Shown: positions 33,791 to 41,815 of the stretch, in pieces
Position numbering within the stretch: the stretch's first letter is position 1
Layout: each line of letters opens with the position of its first letter
Source: Ruminococcus sp.
GTDB taxonomy: Bacteria > Bacillota > Clostridia > Oscillospirales > Ruminococcaceae
Length of the DNA: 54,818 nt
Assembly: GCA_031262105.1 (NCBI GenBank)
Contig: JAISIH010000056.1
Span: forward strand, 1-54,818
Direction of reading: 5' to 3'
Program-made: the position numbers and the translations under genes
Notes under the pieces: generated by a model
Databases searched by the model: none
The model's input: the letters and a program-made list of their open reading frames with translations, nothing else
Told to the model about the DNA's origin: nothing

Positions 33791-34828
33791 ATGCCCGACG
33801 AAATTTTAGCGAAGGACGAAAAAAAATTAATCCGAACAAGATACAGCTTGTCCGGGCTTACATTGCTTTTATTTTTGGTATGCTACTTCTTCCTTGCCGC
33901 GCCGATTGTCAGGGGCTTGGCAGGGTTATTTCTAACCGAAGGCAGCTCCGCTTATCACACATTTATATCAATCGGCGGGCTTGTTTTTATAATAATTGCC
34001 GAAATTTCCGCAATCCTCCTCGGGAGCAAAATCACCGGGATTAACCTGCGTTCGCTCTTTAATGTAGGCGGCTTTTCGGGGAAAACGATTGCGAAATCTT
34101 ATTTCACCGCGCAGGGTCTAGGCTATGTTACGGCGCTTGTCATCAACCTAATAATCGTGATTATCACGCTTATCACAAAAGTTTCTCTCGAAAATTTTAC
34201 GCCGGGTCTCATTGATCGAATGACCGACAGCGGGCTTGTCCCGGCTATAACGGCAATTTACGCGATAATTTTCGCGCCTGTACTTGAAGAATTGCTCTTT
34301 CGCGGGGTAATTTTAGGCTCGCTCGCACGTTATAACCGGACTTTCGCGATAATTATTTCGGCATTAGCCTTCGGTTTCACCCACGGGAATATTCAGCAAG
34401 CCTGTTATTCGGTGATTGCGGGGATAGTTTTCGCGGCGATTGACCTGCGTTATAACTCGATAATTCCGTCGATAATTACACATTCTTTCGTCAATATTTT
34501 CGGAATGCTAATGAGCTTTTTGATGAAAGAGTCAGGCTTGTTTGAAACCGCCGAAAAGATACTTACAATGACGGATCCCTTTGAAATGATTAAGCTTATA
34601 ACCCCCGGAATGATAATTGCATTGCTTGCCGCATATGCGGTGATTATCGCGTTCATGATAACCGCAATCGTAATTGTTATCAAAAACAGAAAACGCTTCC
34701 GCGAGTTTTTTATCCCGGTTACAACATGGAATAAGTCGCGCGGTCTGCCGATTTTGTTAACGTCGATCCCGTGGATTATATGCTTTTTGCTATTCATCTA
34801 CGAGGTTTTTGTCAGCGAATTTATTTAG
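33791..34828 (+). CDS. CPBP family intramembrane glutamic protease
   Basis: 345-residue polytopic protein of the CAAX protease/bacteriocin-processing (Abi) family. Catalytic motifs are intact: EELLFRG (EExxxR, about 167-173), FGFTHGN (FxxxH, about 196-202) and ITHSFVNIF (HxxxN/D, about 231-239). About eight hydrophobic helices. Targets of clostridial members are mostly unknown. ATG start at 33791 follows a short GTGAG site; a TATAAT at about 33761 could serve as a -10 but I see no convincing -35. Its stop codon is part of the hflX ribosome-binding site. Confidence 0.9.
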   Translation: MPDEILAKDEKKLIRTRYSLSGLTLLLFLVCYFFLAAPIVRGLAGLFLTEGSSAYHTFISIGGLVFIIIAEISAILLGSKITGINLRSLFNVGGFSGKTIAKSYFTAQGLGYVTALVINLIIVIITLITKVSLENFTPGLIDRMTDSGLVPAITAIYAIIFAPVLEELLFRGVILGSLARYNRTFAIIISALAFGFTHGNIQQACYSVIAGIVFAAIDLRYNSIIPSIITHSFVNIFGMLMSFLMKESGLFETAEKILTMTDPFEMIKLITPGMIIALLAAYAVIIAFMITAIVIVIKNRKRFREFFIPVTTWNKSRGLPILLTSIPWIICFLLFIYEVFVSEFI

Positions 34829-34836
34829 GAGAATTA

Positions 34837-36087
34837 ATGAACCCGGAAAAAGAAATTTTAGAAAAAGTAATATTGGTATGCGCCGACAACGGCGATTATG
34901 ACGCGGAAAGTTCGCTAAAGGAGCTTGAGGAACTTGCGAAGACGGCGGGTGCTGTGACTGTCGGGAAGGTTATCCAAAAGCGGGATTCCCTCGACAACGC
35001 GACCTATATCGGCTCCGGGCGGCTTGAACAATTAGCGGAAGAGGCAACCGCACTTGAAGCGGATTTTGTCATCTTCGACACCGACCTTTCAGCCGTTCAG
35101 ATGAGGAATATTGAAAAGGTGCTGCCCTGTAAAGTTATCGACAGAACAACGTTAATCTTGGATATTTTCGCGGCTAATGCCCGCACAGCAGAGGGCAGAC
35201 TTCAGGTTGAGCTTGCCCAATACAAATATATGCTCCCGAGGCTTCACGGCAAGGGGGCGGAGATGTCGAGGCTCGGCGGGTCTTCAAGCGGCGGGCTTCA
35301 CGCGAGAGGCGCGGGCGAGACAAAGCTTGAAACGGACAAGAGGCATATAAGGCGGCGGATTGAAACGCTTGAAACCGAGCTTGAAGAGCTTGAGAAGCGG
35401 CGCGGCAGGCATCGTGCACGGCGGAAAAAGGACAATATCATAACCGCCGCAATTGTCGGTTACACAAATGTCGGGAAATCCACGCTGATGAATACCCTCT
35501 CAGCCGCCGGGGTTTTAGCCGAGAATAAGCTTTTCGCAACGCTTGACACAACGTCGCGGGCAATTAAGCTCCCGGACGGGCGAAGTGTAACGATAATCGA
35601 CACGGTAGGGCTTCTCCGGCGGCTTCCGCATAATCTTGTGGAAGCGTTTAAGAGTACGCTTGAAGAAGCCGCAAGCGCCGATCTGATAATTAACCTCATT
35701 GACCTTTCAAACCCTGAGGGTTATGAGCAATCCGAAGTAACCGCAAAGCTCCTGTCGGAGTTAGGTTGCGGCGATATACCCCGGATTGACGTGCTGAACA
35801 AATGCGATAAGGTTGACGTTTCCACTATAAAAGCTGATGGAAAAACCGCCCTGATTTCCGCGAAAACGGGTTTTGGAATCGACAATCTTCTTTTGACGAT
35901 AGCGAACAATCTGCCTGTAACCGGGGCAAGGCTTAACCTCGAAATCCCCTATACCGAAAGCGGTTTATTAAACCAAATCCGCGAAAGCGGCACGGTCTAT
36001 TCCGAGGATTACGCCGAAAGCGGCACGGTAATTGATGCATTCGTCGATATAAGGTTGCTCTCGAAGGTGCAAAAATTCACGGTTTGA
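34837..36087 (+). CDS. hflX: GTPase HflX
   Basis: 416 residues from the ATG at 34837, chosen because AGGAG overlaps the preceding stop and upstream codons belong to the protease gene. HflX splits stalled or hibernating 70S ribosomes. The N-terminal domain carries the signature SLDNATYIGSGRLEQLAEE and the Gly-rich ARLHGKG-type segment (LPRLHGKGAEMSRLGGSSSGGLHARGAGETKLETDKR). The G domain has GYTNVGKSTLMNTL (about 206-219), DTVGLLRRLPH and NKCDKVD. Co-transcribed with the CPBP protease. Confidence 0.95.
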   Translation: MNPEKEILEKVILVCADNGDYDAESSLKELEELAKTAGAVTVGKVIQKRDSLDNATYIGSGRLEQLAEEATALEADFVIFDTDLSAVQMRNIEKVLPCKVIDRTTLILDIFAANARTAEGRLQVELAQYKYMLPRLHGKGAEMSRLGGSSSGGLHARGAGETKLETDKRHIRRRIETLETELEELEKRRGRHRARRKKDNIITAAIVGYTNVGKSTLMNTLSAAGVLAENKLFATLDTTSRAIKLPDGRSVTIIDTVGLLRRLPHNLVEAFKSTLEEAASADLIINLIDLSNPEGYEQSEVTAKLLSELGCGDIPRIDVLNKCDKVDVSTIKADGKTALISAKTGFGIDNLLLTIANNLPVTGARLNLEIPYTESGLLNQIRESGTVYSEDYAESGTVIDAFVDIRLLSKVQKFTV

Positions 36088-36101
36088 CAGGATTATTCCC
36101 A

Positions 36102-36191
36102 CTATTCAATATACGCTTCTTTCTTAATCCCGAACAGCATCCTGAGAAGATTTGATAAAAATTTCGGACTCTTTATAACAACGATTTTCAT
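36102..36191 (-). CDS. spoVM: Stage V sporulation protein M (29 residues)
   Basis: A 29-codon gene on the minus strand, starting MKIVVIKSPKFLSNLLRML and ending FGIKKEAYIE. SpoVM is the short amphipathic helix that recognises the curved forespore membrane and anchors the SpoIVA coat basement. The shared pattern with the 26-residue Bacillus protein is MK-x3-IK-x-PKFL-x4-R-x3-G, including the helix-breaking Pro. An excellent ribosome-binding site (GGAGG, at 36201-36205 on the plus strand as CCTCC) lies nine bases before the ATG. It is convergent with hflX and divergent from the ComEA-like gene. Too short for ordinary gene finders; the start, RBS and pattern together make it convincing. Confidence 0.9.
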   Translation of the reverse strand: MKIVVIKSPKFLSNLLRMLFGIKKEAYIE

Positions 36192-36299
36192 ATATGTTTA
36201 CCTCCAAAAATAGCTTCCGTATATTATATTATCGGATTTAAAATGTGTGCAAATTGACGTGATTTTTTTAGAGAAAACTTTAATTTGCCGAGAGAATCT

Positions 36300-36821
36300 A
36301 TGAAAAACAAAGGATTGGCGATCGCGGCGGTTATCGGTATCGCCGTCTGCTACATATTGGTGTTTAATTTCATTAATACCGCGCCGGAAAAGGCGTTGCC
36401 GGCAGTTAACACCGCCTACTACGAAGCAGAATATATAGAAGCCGGCGGAAATGTCGAACCGCAGACAGAATACACCGAAACCGCGTACGAAAATATAACA
36501 GAATCGTACACTGAAACCGCGTACGAAAGCACAACAGAATCATACACCGAAACCGCGTACGAAAATGTAACAGAATCGCACACTGAAACCGCGTACGATA
36601 ACACATCAGAATCATACACCGAAACCGTGTCCGGGTTAATTAACCTAAACACCGCAACGGCAGAAGAACTTATTACCCTTGACGGAATCGGCGAAATTAT
36701 CGCAGAACGTATAATCGAATACCGCGAAACATACGGTTTCAGATCGGTTGAAGAACTCATGAATATAAAGGGTATCGGCGATGCTAAATACGCGAAAATC
36801 GTGTCTCAAGTTACAGTTTAA
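36300..36821 (+). CDS. ComEA-like helix-hairpin-helix protein with repeated Thr/Glu/Tyr linker
   Basis: 173 residues from ATG 36300. An N-terminal membrane anchor (about 6-25) is followed by an extracellular linker with four 12-residue repeats of the type TETAYENxTESY (residues 59-106) and a C-terminal helix-hairpin-helix DNA-binding domain of ComEA type (LINLNTATAEELITLDGIGEIIAERII ... IKGIGDAKYAKI). ComEA binds incoming double-stranded DNA in competence; a lone copy without comEB/comEC neighbours may do so or have another DNA-tethering role. Precedes tsaD by 13 bp. Confidence 0.85.
   Translation: MKNKGLAIAAVIGIAVCYILVFNFINTAPEKALPAVNTAYYEAEYIEAGGNVEPQTEYTETAYENITESYTETAYESTTESYTETAYENVTESHTETAYDNTSESYTETVSGLINLNTATAEELITLDGIGEIIAERIIEYRETYGFRSVEELMNIKGIGDAKYAKIVSQVTV
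36474..36617 (+). repeat. Four 36-bp tandem repeats inside the ComEA-like gene
   Basis: In-frame units of 36 bp encode TETAYENITESY and three variants. Variation is mostly at third codon positions and at units' residues 6-8 and 12. Confidence 0.88.
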
Positions 36822-36834
36822 TCTCGGAGTATAA

Positions 36835-37842
36835 ATGAAGATTTTAAGCATTGAATCATCCTGTGACGAAACGGCGGCGGCTGTCGTCGAAGACGGAAAG
36901 CGGATATGTTCAAACGTTGTTCTTTCACAGGCACTCACCCACGGGAAATTCGGCGGAGTTGTCCCGGAGATTGCCTCTCGTATGCACGCGGAGGGGATTT
37001 ACGATGTGACCGCGAACGCCCTGTCTGACGCAGGTGTAACCCTTTCGGAGATTGATGCGGTTGCGGTTACATTCGCGCCGGGGCTTGTGGGAGCACTCCT
37101 TGTCGGGGTAAGCTTTGCGAAGGCGCTTGCGTTCACGGCGGGGAAACCCCTTATCCCGGTACATCACATTGCCGGGCATATTGCGGCGAATTATCTCTCA
37201 AGCGACCTTGCACCGCCATACCTTGCGCTTGTCGTGAGCGGCGGGCATACGAGCCTTGTGAGGGTGACGGACTACACGGAGTTTGAGCTTATCGGGCGAA
37301 CAACCGACGATGCGGCGGGCGAAGCTTTCGATAAGGCGGCGAGGGTTTTGGGCTTCCCGTATCCGGGCGGCGTTTATATCGACAACGCCGCGAAAACCGG
37401 CAACCCAAAGGCATACCGCCTCCCGAAGCCGCAGGTTGAGGGCTACGATTTCTCCTTCTCGGGGCTTAAGACGGCGGTGGTGAACATCGCGCATACCGCT
37501 TCAATGAAGGGTGAAAAAATCAATGCGGAAGACCTTGCGGCATCTTTTCAGAGCAAGGTTTGCGAGATTTTAGCGGAAAAGACCGAACGCGCCGCGAAGG
37601 AGTTTTCATACACGAAAGTCAGTCTTTGCGGAGGTGTCGCGGCGAACAGCGGAGTACGCGCCGCCCTCTCGAAAATGTGCATTGACAACGGCTGCAAGCT
37701 TTATATTCCGCCCGTAAACCTTTGCGGAGATAACGCCGCAATGATTGCTGCACAGGCATATTATGAATACCTTTCGGGGAACACGGCGGACGAATACCTA
37801 AACGCGCTTGCAACGCTCCCTCTCACAAAAAAAGCGAGGTAA
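36835..37842 (+). CDS. tsaD: tRNA N6-adenosine threonylcarbamoyltransferase TsaD
   Basis: Transfers threonylcarbamoyl to A37 of ANN-decoding tRNAs together with TsaB and TsaE. 335 residues, normal length. Starts MKILSIESSCDETAAAVVEDG, with the metal-binding HHIAGHIAANYL (about 109-120), SGGHTSLVRV (about 134-143), DDAAGEAFDKAARVLG and CGGVAANSGVR. Directly followed by the cellulase gene: one base separates the tsaD stop from its ATG. Confidence 0.97.
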   Translation: MKILSIESSCDETAAAVVEDGKRICSNVVLSQALTHGKFGGVVPEIASRMHAEGIYDVTANALSDAGVTLSEIDAVAVTFAPGLVGALLVGVSFAKALAFTAGKPLIPVHHIAGHIAANYLSSDLAPPYLALVVSGGHTSLVRVTDYTEFELIGRTTDDAAGEAFDKAARVLGFPYPGGVYIDNAAKTGNPKAYRLPKPQVEGYDFSFSGLKTAVVNIAHTASMKGEKINAEDLAASFQSKVCEILAEKTERAAKEFSYTKVSLCGGVAANSGVRAALSKMCIDNGCKLYIPPVNLCGDNAAMIAAQAYYEYLSGNTADEYLNALATLPLTKKAR

Positions 37843-37843
37843 T

Positions 37844-39706
37844 ATGATGAAGAAGATGCTAAGCACAACCCTTGTTTTCATGCTCTGTATGGTTATGTTA
37901 AGCTGTACGGAAAAAACACCGATTACGGATATATCCGCTTTTGGTGTAAGCAGTGCTGTTACCGAAACGGGAACAATATCCGTAAACAGTGTATCAACTG
38001 CGGCTGATTTAATATCCGCAAACAGTGTATCTGCGGCAAAAACCGAAACACCGAAATCGGATATATTAACCGTCAGCGTTAACAGCGCGAACAGCTGGGA
38101 AGAGGGCGGAAAGCCGATTTCGCAGTTTGAAGTTATAATACATAACAACAGCAAAAACACGATAAACGGATGGGAAGTAACGCTTAAGATGGGGACAAAA
38201 GCGTCGCTGAAAGATAGCTGGAACGCAAAAATGACGATTAAAAACGGCGTTTTAGCGGCGGATCCGATGGACTATAATATGACAATTGAACCGGGGAAAG
38301 AGATTTCTTTCGGTATGATTATTACAAATCCCGGTGAAATCAGCGAATCAACTGCCGAACCCGGGAAAATAACGGCAACAAGCGGAAATTCCGGCAACGG
38401 CAATACAAACAACAATTCCGGCAACGGCAACACGAACAGCAACTCCGGAAACAACACCCCCGCACCGCCTCCTGCCCTGAACACGGACGTGCCGCCCCCA
38501 ACAACCGACGACTGGCTTTTTACGAAGGGGAATAAAATTGTCGATAAAAACGGCAAGGAAGTCTGGCTCACAGGGGTTAACTGGTTTGGCTACAACACCG
38601 GCACGAACACCTTCGACGGGCTTTGGACGGCGGACCTCAACAGTTCCGTTGCTTCCATTGCCGATCGCGGTTTTAACCTCCTCCGTATTCCTTTTTCCGT
38701 CGAGCTGATTAAGAATTGGTCTGAGAGCGAATATCCGCAGGCGAATTTCAATCAGGCGACGAACAGTTACCTTGTCGGGATGAACAGCCTTGAAATATTC
38801 GATTATGTTGTATCGCAATGCAGAGCGAACGGCATTAAAATCATGATTGATATTCACAGTGCCTCAACCGACGCCATGGGGCATATGGACGCGGATTGGA
38901 TTTCTGCGAATATAACCGAGAAGGATTTTCTTAACGCGCTTTCTTGGATGGCGAAGCGTTACAAAAATGACGACACGATTATCGCGTATGACCTGAAAAA
39001 TGAACCGCACGGTAAGGCTAACGAAACCCCTCGCGTAAAGTGGGACGATTCGTCCGATGCCGATAACTGGAGATACATTGCAGAAAAAGCCGCAAATGCC
39101 GTGCTGAAAAACAACCCGAATGTCCTCATAATGGTTGAGGGGATCGAAATTTATCCGAAAAACACGGACAAAAACGGCAACTTTTCCTCGACAAACCCCG
39201 ACGATTACTACGGTGCGTGGTGGGGAGGGAACCTTCGCGGCGTTGCCGATAACCCGGTTGATTTGGGTAAATATAACAACAAGCTTGTCTATTCGCCGCA
39301 CGATTACGGTCCGGCAGTCTACGCTCAGACGTGGTTTCAGGGCGATTACACCTATAAAAGCGTGATGGACGACTACTGGCACGACAGCTGGTTTTACATC
39401 CAAAAGGATAATATCGCACCGCTCCTTATCGGCGAGTGGGGCGGCTTCATGACCGAACCGAACCTTAAGTGGATGACTTTAATGCGCCGTCTCATTAAAG
39501 AGAACCGGTTAAACCACACGTTCTGGTGCTTCAACGCGAATTCGGGTGACACCGGCGGTCTTGTAACCCACGATTTTACCACTTGGGACGAGGAAAAATA
39601 CGAGTTCGTTAAGGAAGTTTTATGGCAGCAGGACGGAAAATTCGTCGGGCTTGACCATAAAATTCCTCTCGGAAAAGACGGCATAACCCTTTCTGACGCC
39701 AAGTAG
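37844..39706 (+). CDS. Lipoprotein glycoside hydrolase family 5 endoglucanase with CBM-like module
   Basis: 620 residues. A lipoprotein signal (MMKKMLSTTLVFMLCMVML then lipobox LSC) indicates anchoring to the outer face of the membrane. A Ser/Thr/Val-rich stretch is followed by a family-2-like cellulose-binding module (about 72-165) with NSANSWEEGG, NGWEVTL, SWNAKM and IEPGKEISFGMI. After an Asn/Gly/Ser-Pro linker (about 170-215) comes a GH5 barrel (about 220-600) with the acid/base in YDLKNEPHG and the nucleophile in IGEWGG. Likely cleaves beta-1,4-glucan at the cell surface. The ATG at 37844 (GCGAGG upstream) is one base after tsaD. ATG 37847 is an alternative. Confidence 0.9.
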   Translation: MMKKMLSTTLVFMLCMVMLSCTEKTPITDISAFGVSSAVTETGTISVNSVSTAADLISANSVSAAKTETPKSDILTVSVNSANSWEEGGKPISQFEVIIHNNSKNTINGWEVTLKMGTKASLKDSWNAKMTIKNGVLAADPMDYNMTIEPGKEISFGMIITNPGEISESTAEPGKITATSGNSGNGNTNNNSGNGNTNSNSGNNTPAPPPALNTDVPPPTTDDWLFTKGNKIVDKNGKEVWLTGVNWFGYNTGTNTFDGLWTADLNSSVASIADRGFNLLRIPFSVELIKNWSESEYPQANFNQATNSYLVGMNSLEIFDYVVSQCRANGIKIMIDIHSASTDAMGHMDADWISANITEKDFLNALSWMAKRYKNDDTIIAYDLKNEPHGKANETPRVKWDDSSDADNWRYIAEKAANAVLKNNPNVLIMVEGIEIYPKNTDKNGNFSSTNPDDYYGAWWGGNLRGVADNPVDLGKYNNKLVYSPHDYGPAVYAQTWFQGDYTYKSVMDDYWHDSWFYIQKDNIAPLLIGEWGGFMTEPNLKWMTLMRRLIKENRLNHTFWCFNANSGDTGGLVTHDFTTWDEEKYEFVKEVLWQQDGKFVGLDHKIPLGKDGITLSDAK

Positions 39707-39730
39707 TAACAAATTTTAACCCGTGTGTTC

Positions 39731-39759
39731 TTGACACGAGCATTTATATATGGTATAAT
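39731..39759 (+). promoter_or_regulatory. Consensus sigma-A promoter for the gene at 39795
   Basis: TTGACA (39731-39736), 17 bp, TATAAT (39754-39759). Confidence 0.85.
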
Positions 39760-39794
39760 ATATTGGCAATTCTAATTCGCAGGAGTTATAAAAA

Positions 39795-40706
39795 ATGGAA
39801 AAGAAAATAGGCTTTCACCTCCCCGGAATACTAAAGCAACACTCGCTTTACGTTGCGCTTCATTATCACATGGAAAAATATCCCGAATATTTCCGCGACG
39901 GCGTCTACATAGCCTCTGTTTACGGGACATATCCGATTAGCGTGTGGAACGGCGGGAGGTTCATTAACGGGCAGACGGACGAGCGTACCGTTCGTTTAAG
40001 CGTTGATATTCTCAACGAAAAGGGAATTCCTGTAAGGTTCACCTACACTAATCCCGTTGTAACCGAAGAAGAACTTTATGACAAATTCTGCAACAAAACG
40101 CTTGAAATAGCAAATAATGGCATGAACGAGGTAATCGTAAATTCGCCGCTTCTCGAAAAATATATCCGCGAAAATTACCCGAAGTATAAAATTACATCTT
40201 CGACCTGCAAACAGATTGAAAACGCCGACGACCTCAACGCCGAACTGGAAAAGGATTACAACCTCGTTGTCCTTGATTACAACTTAAACCACGATCTTGA
40301 CCTGTTGACGAACATAAAGCAAAAGGAAAAATGTGAGCTTCTTGTTAACGCGTGTTGCATCCCGCATTGTCCCCGCCGCGGCGAGCATTACCGACAGATC
40401 GGCGAGGAGCAAAACCGCATCTGGCAAGATCAGAAAAACCATGTTTATAAGCCCGCAAAATGTCAAGAATTCCCTTGTCCATACATGGACAACACAATCT
40501 ACGACACCGTCGATTACGAAACGCGAATCCTCCCTGACGCTCTCTACGACACATACGTGCCGATGGGCTTCAAGCATTTCAAGATCGAAGGGCGCAATGT
40601 TTCGATGATTGAATGCACTGACATATTAATGCATTATATGGTAAAACCAGAATATAAGGATATGTTAAGGTTAAAACTGCTAAATTTTATCTACCATGAA
40701 AATTAA
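39795..40706 (+). CDS. Uncharacterised Cys-containing protein, possibly U32-like TIM barrel
   Basis: 303 residues, not confidently recognised. The alternating strand/helix pattern (GIPVRFTYTNPVVTEEEL, MNEVIVNSPLLEKYIREN, LVVLDYNLNHDLDLL, CELLVNACCIPHCPRRGEHY) recalls the (beta/alpha)8 barrel of U32-family proteins. Some of those (UbiU, UbiV, RlhA, TrhP) modify RNA or ubiquinone and hold a [4Fe-4S] cluster. Cysteines cluster as ACCIPHC (about 195-200) and CQEFPC (about 239-244), consistent with a metal or Fe-S site. No secretion signal or membrane helix. It has its own consensus promoter and stands alone before tRNA-Arg. Confidence 0.6.
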   Translation: MEKKIGFHLPGILKQHSLYVALHYHMEKYPEYFRDGVYIASVYGTYPISVWNGGRFINGQTDERTVRLSVDILNEKGIPVRFTYTNPVVTEEELYDKFCNKTLEIANNGMNEVIVNSPLLEKYIRENYPKYKITSSTCKQIENADDLNAELEKDYNLVVLDYNLNHDLDLLTNIKQKEKCELLVNACCIPHCPRRGEHYRQIGEEQNRIWQDQKNHVYKPAKCQEFPCPYMDNTIYDTVDYETRILPDALYDTYVPMGFKHFKIEGRNVSMIECTDILMHYMVKPEYKDMLRLKLLNFIYHEN

Positions 40707-40752
40707 TCGCCTTTAAACAAATTAATTTTTTGTTAATTTAACGCACAAAGTA

Positions 40753-40781
40753 TTGACAATCGTTTTCATATACTTTATAAT
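40753..40781 (+). promoter_or_regulatory. Consensus sigma-A promoter for tRNA-Arg
   Basis: TTGACA (40753-40758), 17 bp, TATAAT (40776-40781). The spacer begins AATCGTTTTCAT, which matches the core of the repeated 15-bp motif but lacks its 5' ATG. Confidence 0.85.
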
Positions 40782-40829
40782 AGTATAGTCAAGTCTGTCC
40801 AAGGTTGCCGTTTTCGCACGACAACATTC

Positions 40830-40902
40830 GCGCCGCTAGCTCAGCGGATAGAGTAACCGGCTACGAACCGGTAGGTCATGGGTTCAAATCCCTTGCGGCG
40901 TG
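40830..40902 (+). tRNA. tRNA-Arg (anticodon ACG)
   Basis: Cloverleaf can be drawn: acceptor GCGCCGC/GCGGCGT (one G-U pair), D arm GCTC...GAGT, anticodon stem ACCGG/CCGGT with loop CTACGAA (anticodon ACG), variable AGGTC, T arm ATGGG-TTCAAAT-CCCTT with one T-T mismatch. CCA is not encoded. The ACG anticodon is normally read as ICG after A-to-I editing. It has its own promoter and terminator. Confidence 0.95.
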
Positions 40903-40905
40903 GTT

Positions 40906-40938
40906 AGCAGTTGTGGTTTTTGCCGCAGCTGCTTTATT
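40906..40938 (+). terminator. Hairpin terminator after tRNA-Arg
   Basis: AGCAGTTGTGG (40906-40916) pairs with CCGCAGCTGCT (40923-40933) with two wobble pairs, followed by TTATTATTTAA. The T-run is broken. Confidence 0.6.
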
Positions 40939-40963
40939 ATTTAACCGCTTTTCGGTGGCATTT

Positions 40964-41815
40964 ATGGAAAAATTACTCGCTTTGGAGCATATATCCAAAA
41001 TATACAAGTCGAAAACTGTTCTTAATGACATAAATTTAACCCTTAAGCGTGGGAAAATTTATGGTCTCATCGGTAAAAAAGGCGCGGGAAAAACATCATT
41101 AATCCGACTTTTTGCCGGTCTTATTAACCCCTCAAGCGGAAAAATTACAAAAAATCCCGAGATAAAACCGTCTTTTATCATCGAACGCGCCGCGATCTTT
41201 CCGGAAAAATCTGTTTTTGAAAATATGGCGATAAGGTGTATTTTGCATAATACACCTTTTTCGCGTATAGAGCCAATGCTAAAGACTGTTGGAATTACCG
41301 ATTCTAATAGAAAGCCGGTTAAAAATCTTCCCCAGGACATATCCCAACGACTCGGTTTGGCATTGGCAATGCTTTCAAACCCGGATTTTCTCGTAATTGA
41401 TGGGAAAAGCGACACATTATTTCCCATAATAAAGCAATTTCACGATGACACCGGCGCGGCGGTCTTATTCACATGCGATAGTCTGCCGGGGAATATTGCC
41501 GATGAATTTTTCTTCATTCACGAAGGCAGGCTTGTCGCGCAGATTACGAAAGCCGCACTTGATAAACGTGTGCGAAAAGCCGTGAGGATGTCGGTTTCAA
41601 ATCCCGATGCGGCTCTGCAGATCCTTCGCGTAAAGCTAAACATTGAAGCCGACGTCGAGGACGGCTACCTCGTTGCTCCGTTGGTAACTAGCGAGGAAAA
41701 AATAAAGCAGATTCTCAACGAAAATGCGGTGCGGATTTACAATATGGAACATTTTCACAATACCTATGAAGATTATTTTCAAAGTATAATCAGAGGTGAT
41801 AGTAATGGGCAATAA
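40964..41815 (+). CDS. Degenerate ABC transporter ATP-binding protein
   Basis: 283 residues from ATG 40964. The long open frame continuing upstream runs through the tRNA and is not coding. The Walker A loop GLIGKKGAGKTSLI is intact (about 36-49). Other active-site parts are not: the LSGGQ signature reads LPQDISQ, the Walker B region is FLVIDGKSD with no catalytic Glu, and the H-loop is LFTCDSL without the His. The C-terminal 70 residues resemble those of BcrA/Nat-type ATPases. Nucleotide binding is plausible, hydrolysis doubtful. Overlaps the membrane partner by 11 bp. Confidence 0.85.
   Translation: MEKLLALEHISKIYKSKTVLNDINLTLKRGKIYGLIGKKGAGKTSLIRLFAGLINPSSGKITKNPEIKPSFIIERAAIFPEKSVFENMAIRCILHNTPFSRIEPMLKTVGITDSNRKPVKNLPQDISQRLGLALAMLSNPDFLVIDGKSDTLFPIIKQFHDDTGAAVLFTCDSLPGNIADEFFFIHEGRLVAQITKAALDKRVRKAVRMSVSNPDAALQILRVKLNIEADVEDGYLVAPLVTSEEKIKQILNENAVRIYNMEHFHNTYEDYFQSIIRGDSNGQ

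Noticed and set aside
40805-40963. Upstream extension of the ABC ATPase reading frame through the tRNA-Arg gene
   Set aside because: The frame is open by chance; it overlaps the whole tRNA and its terminator, and the protein similarity begins at ATG 40964.
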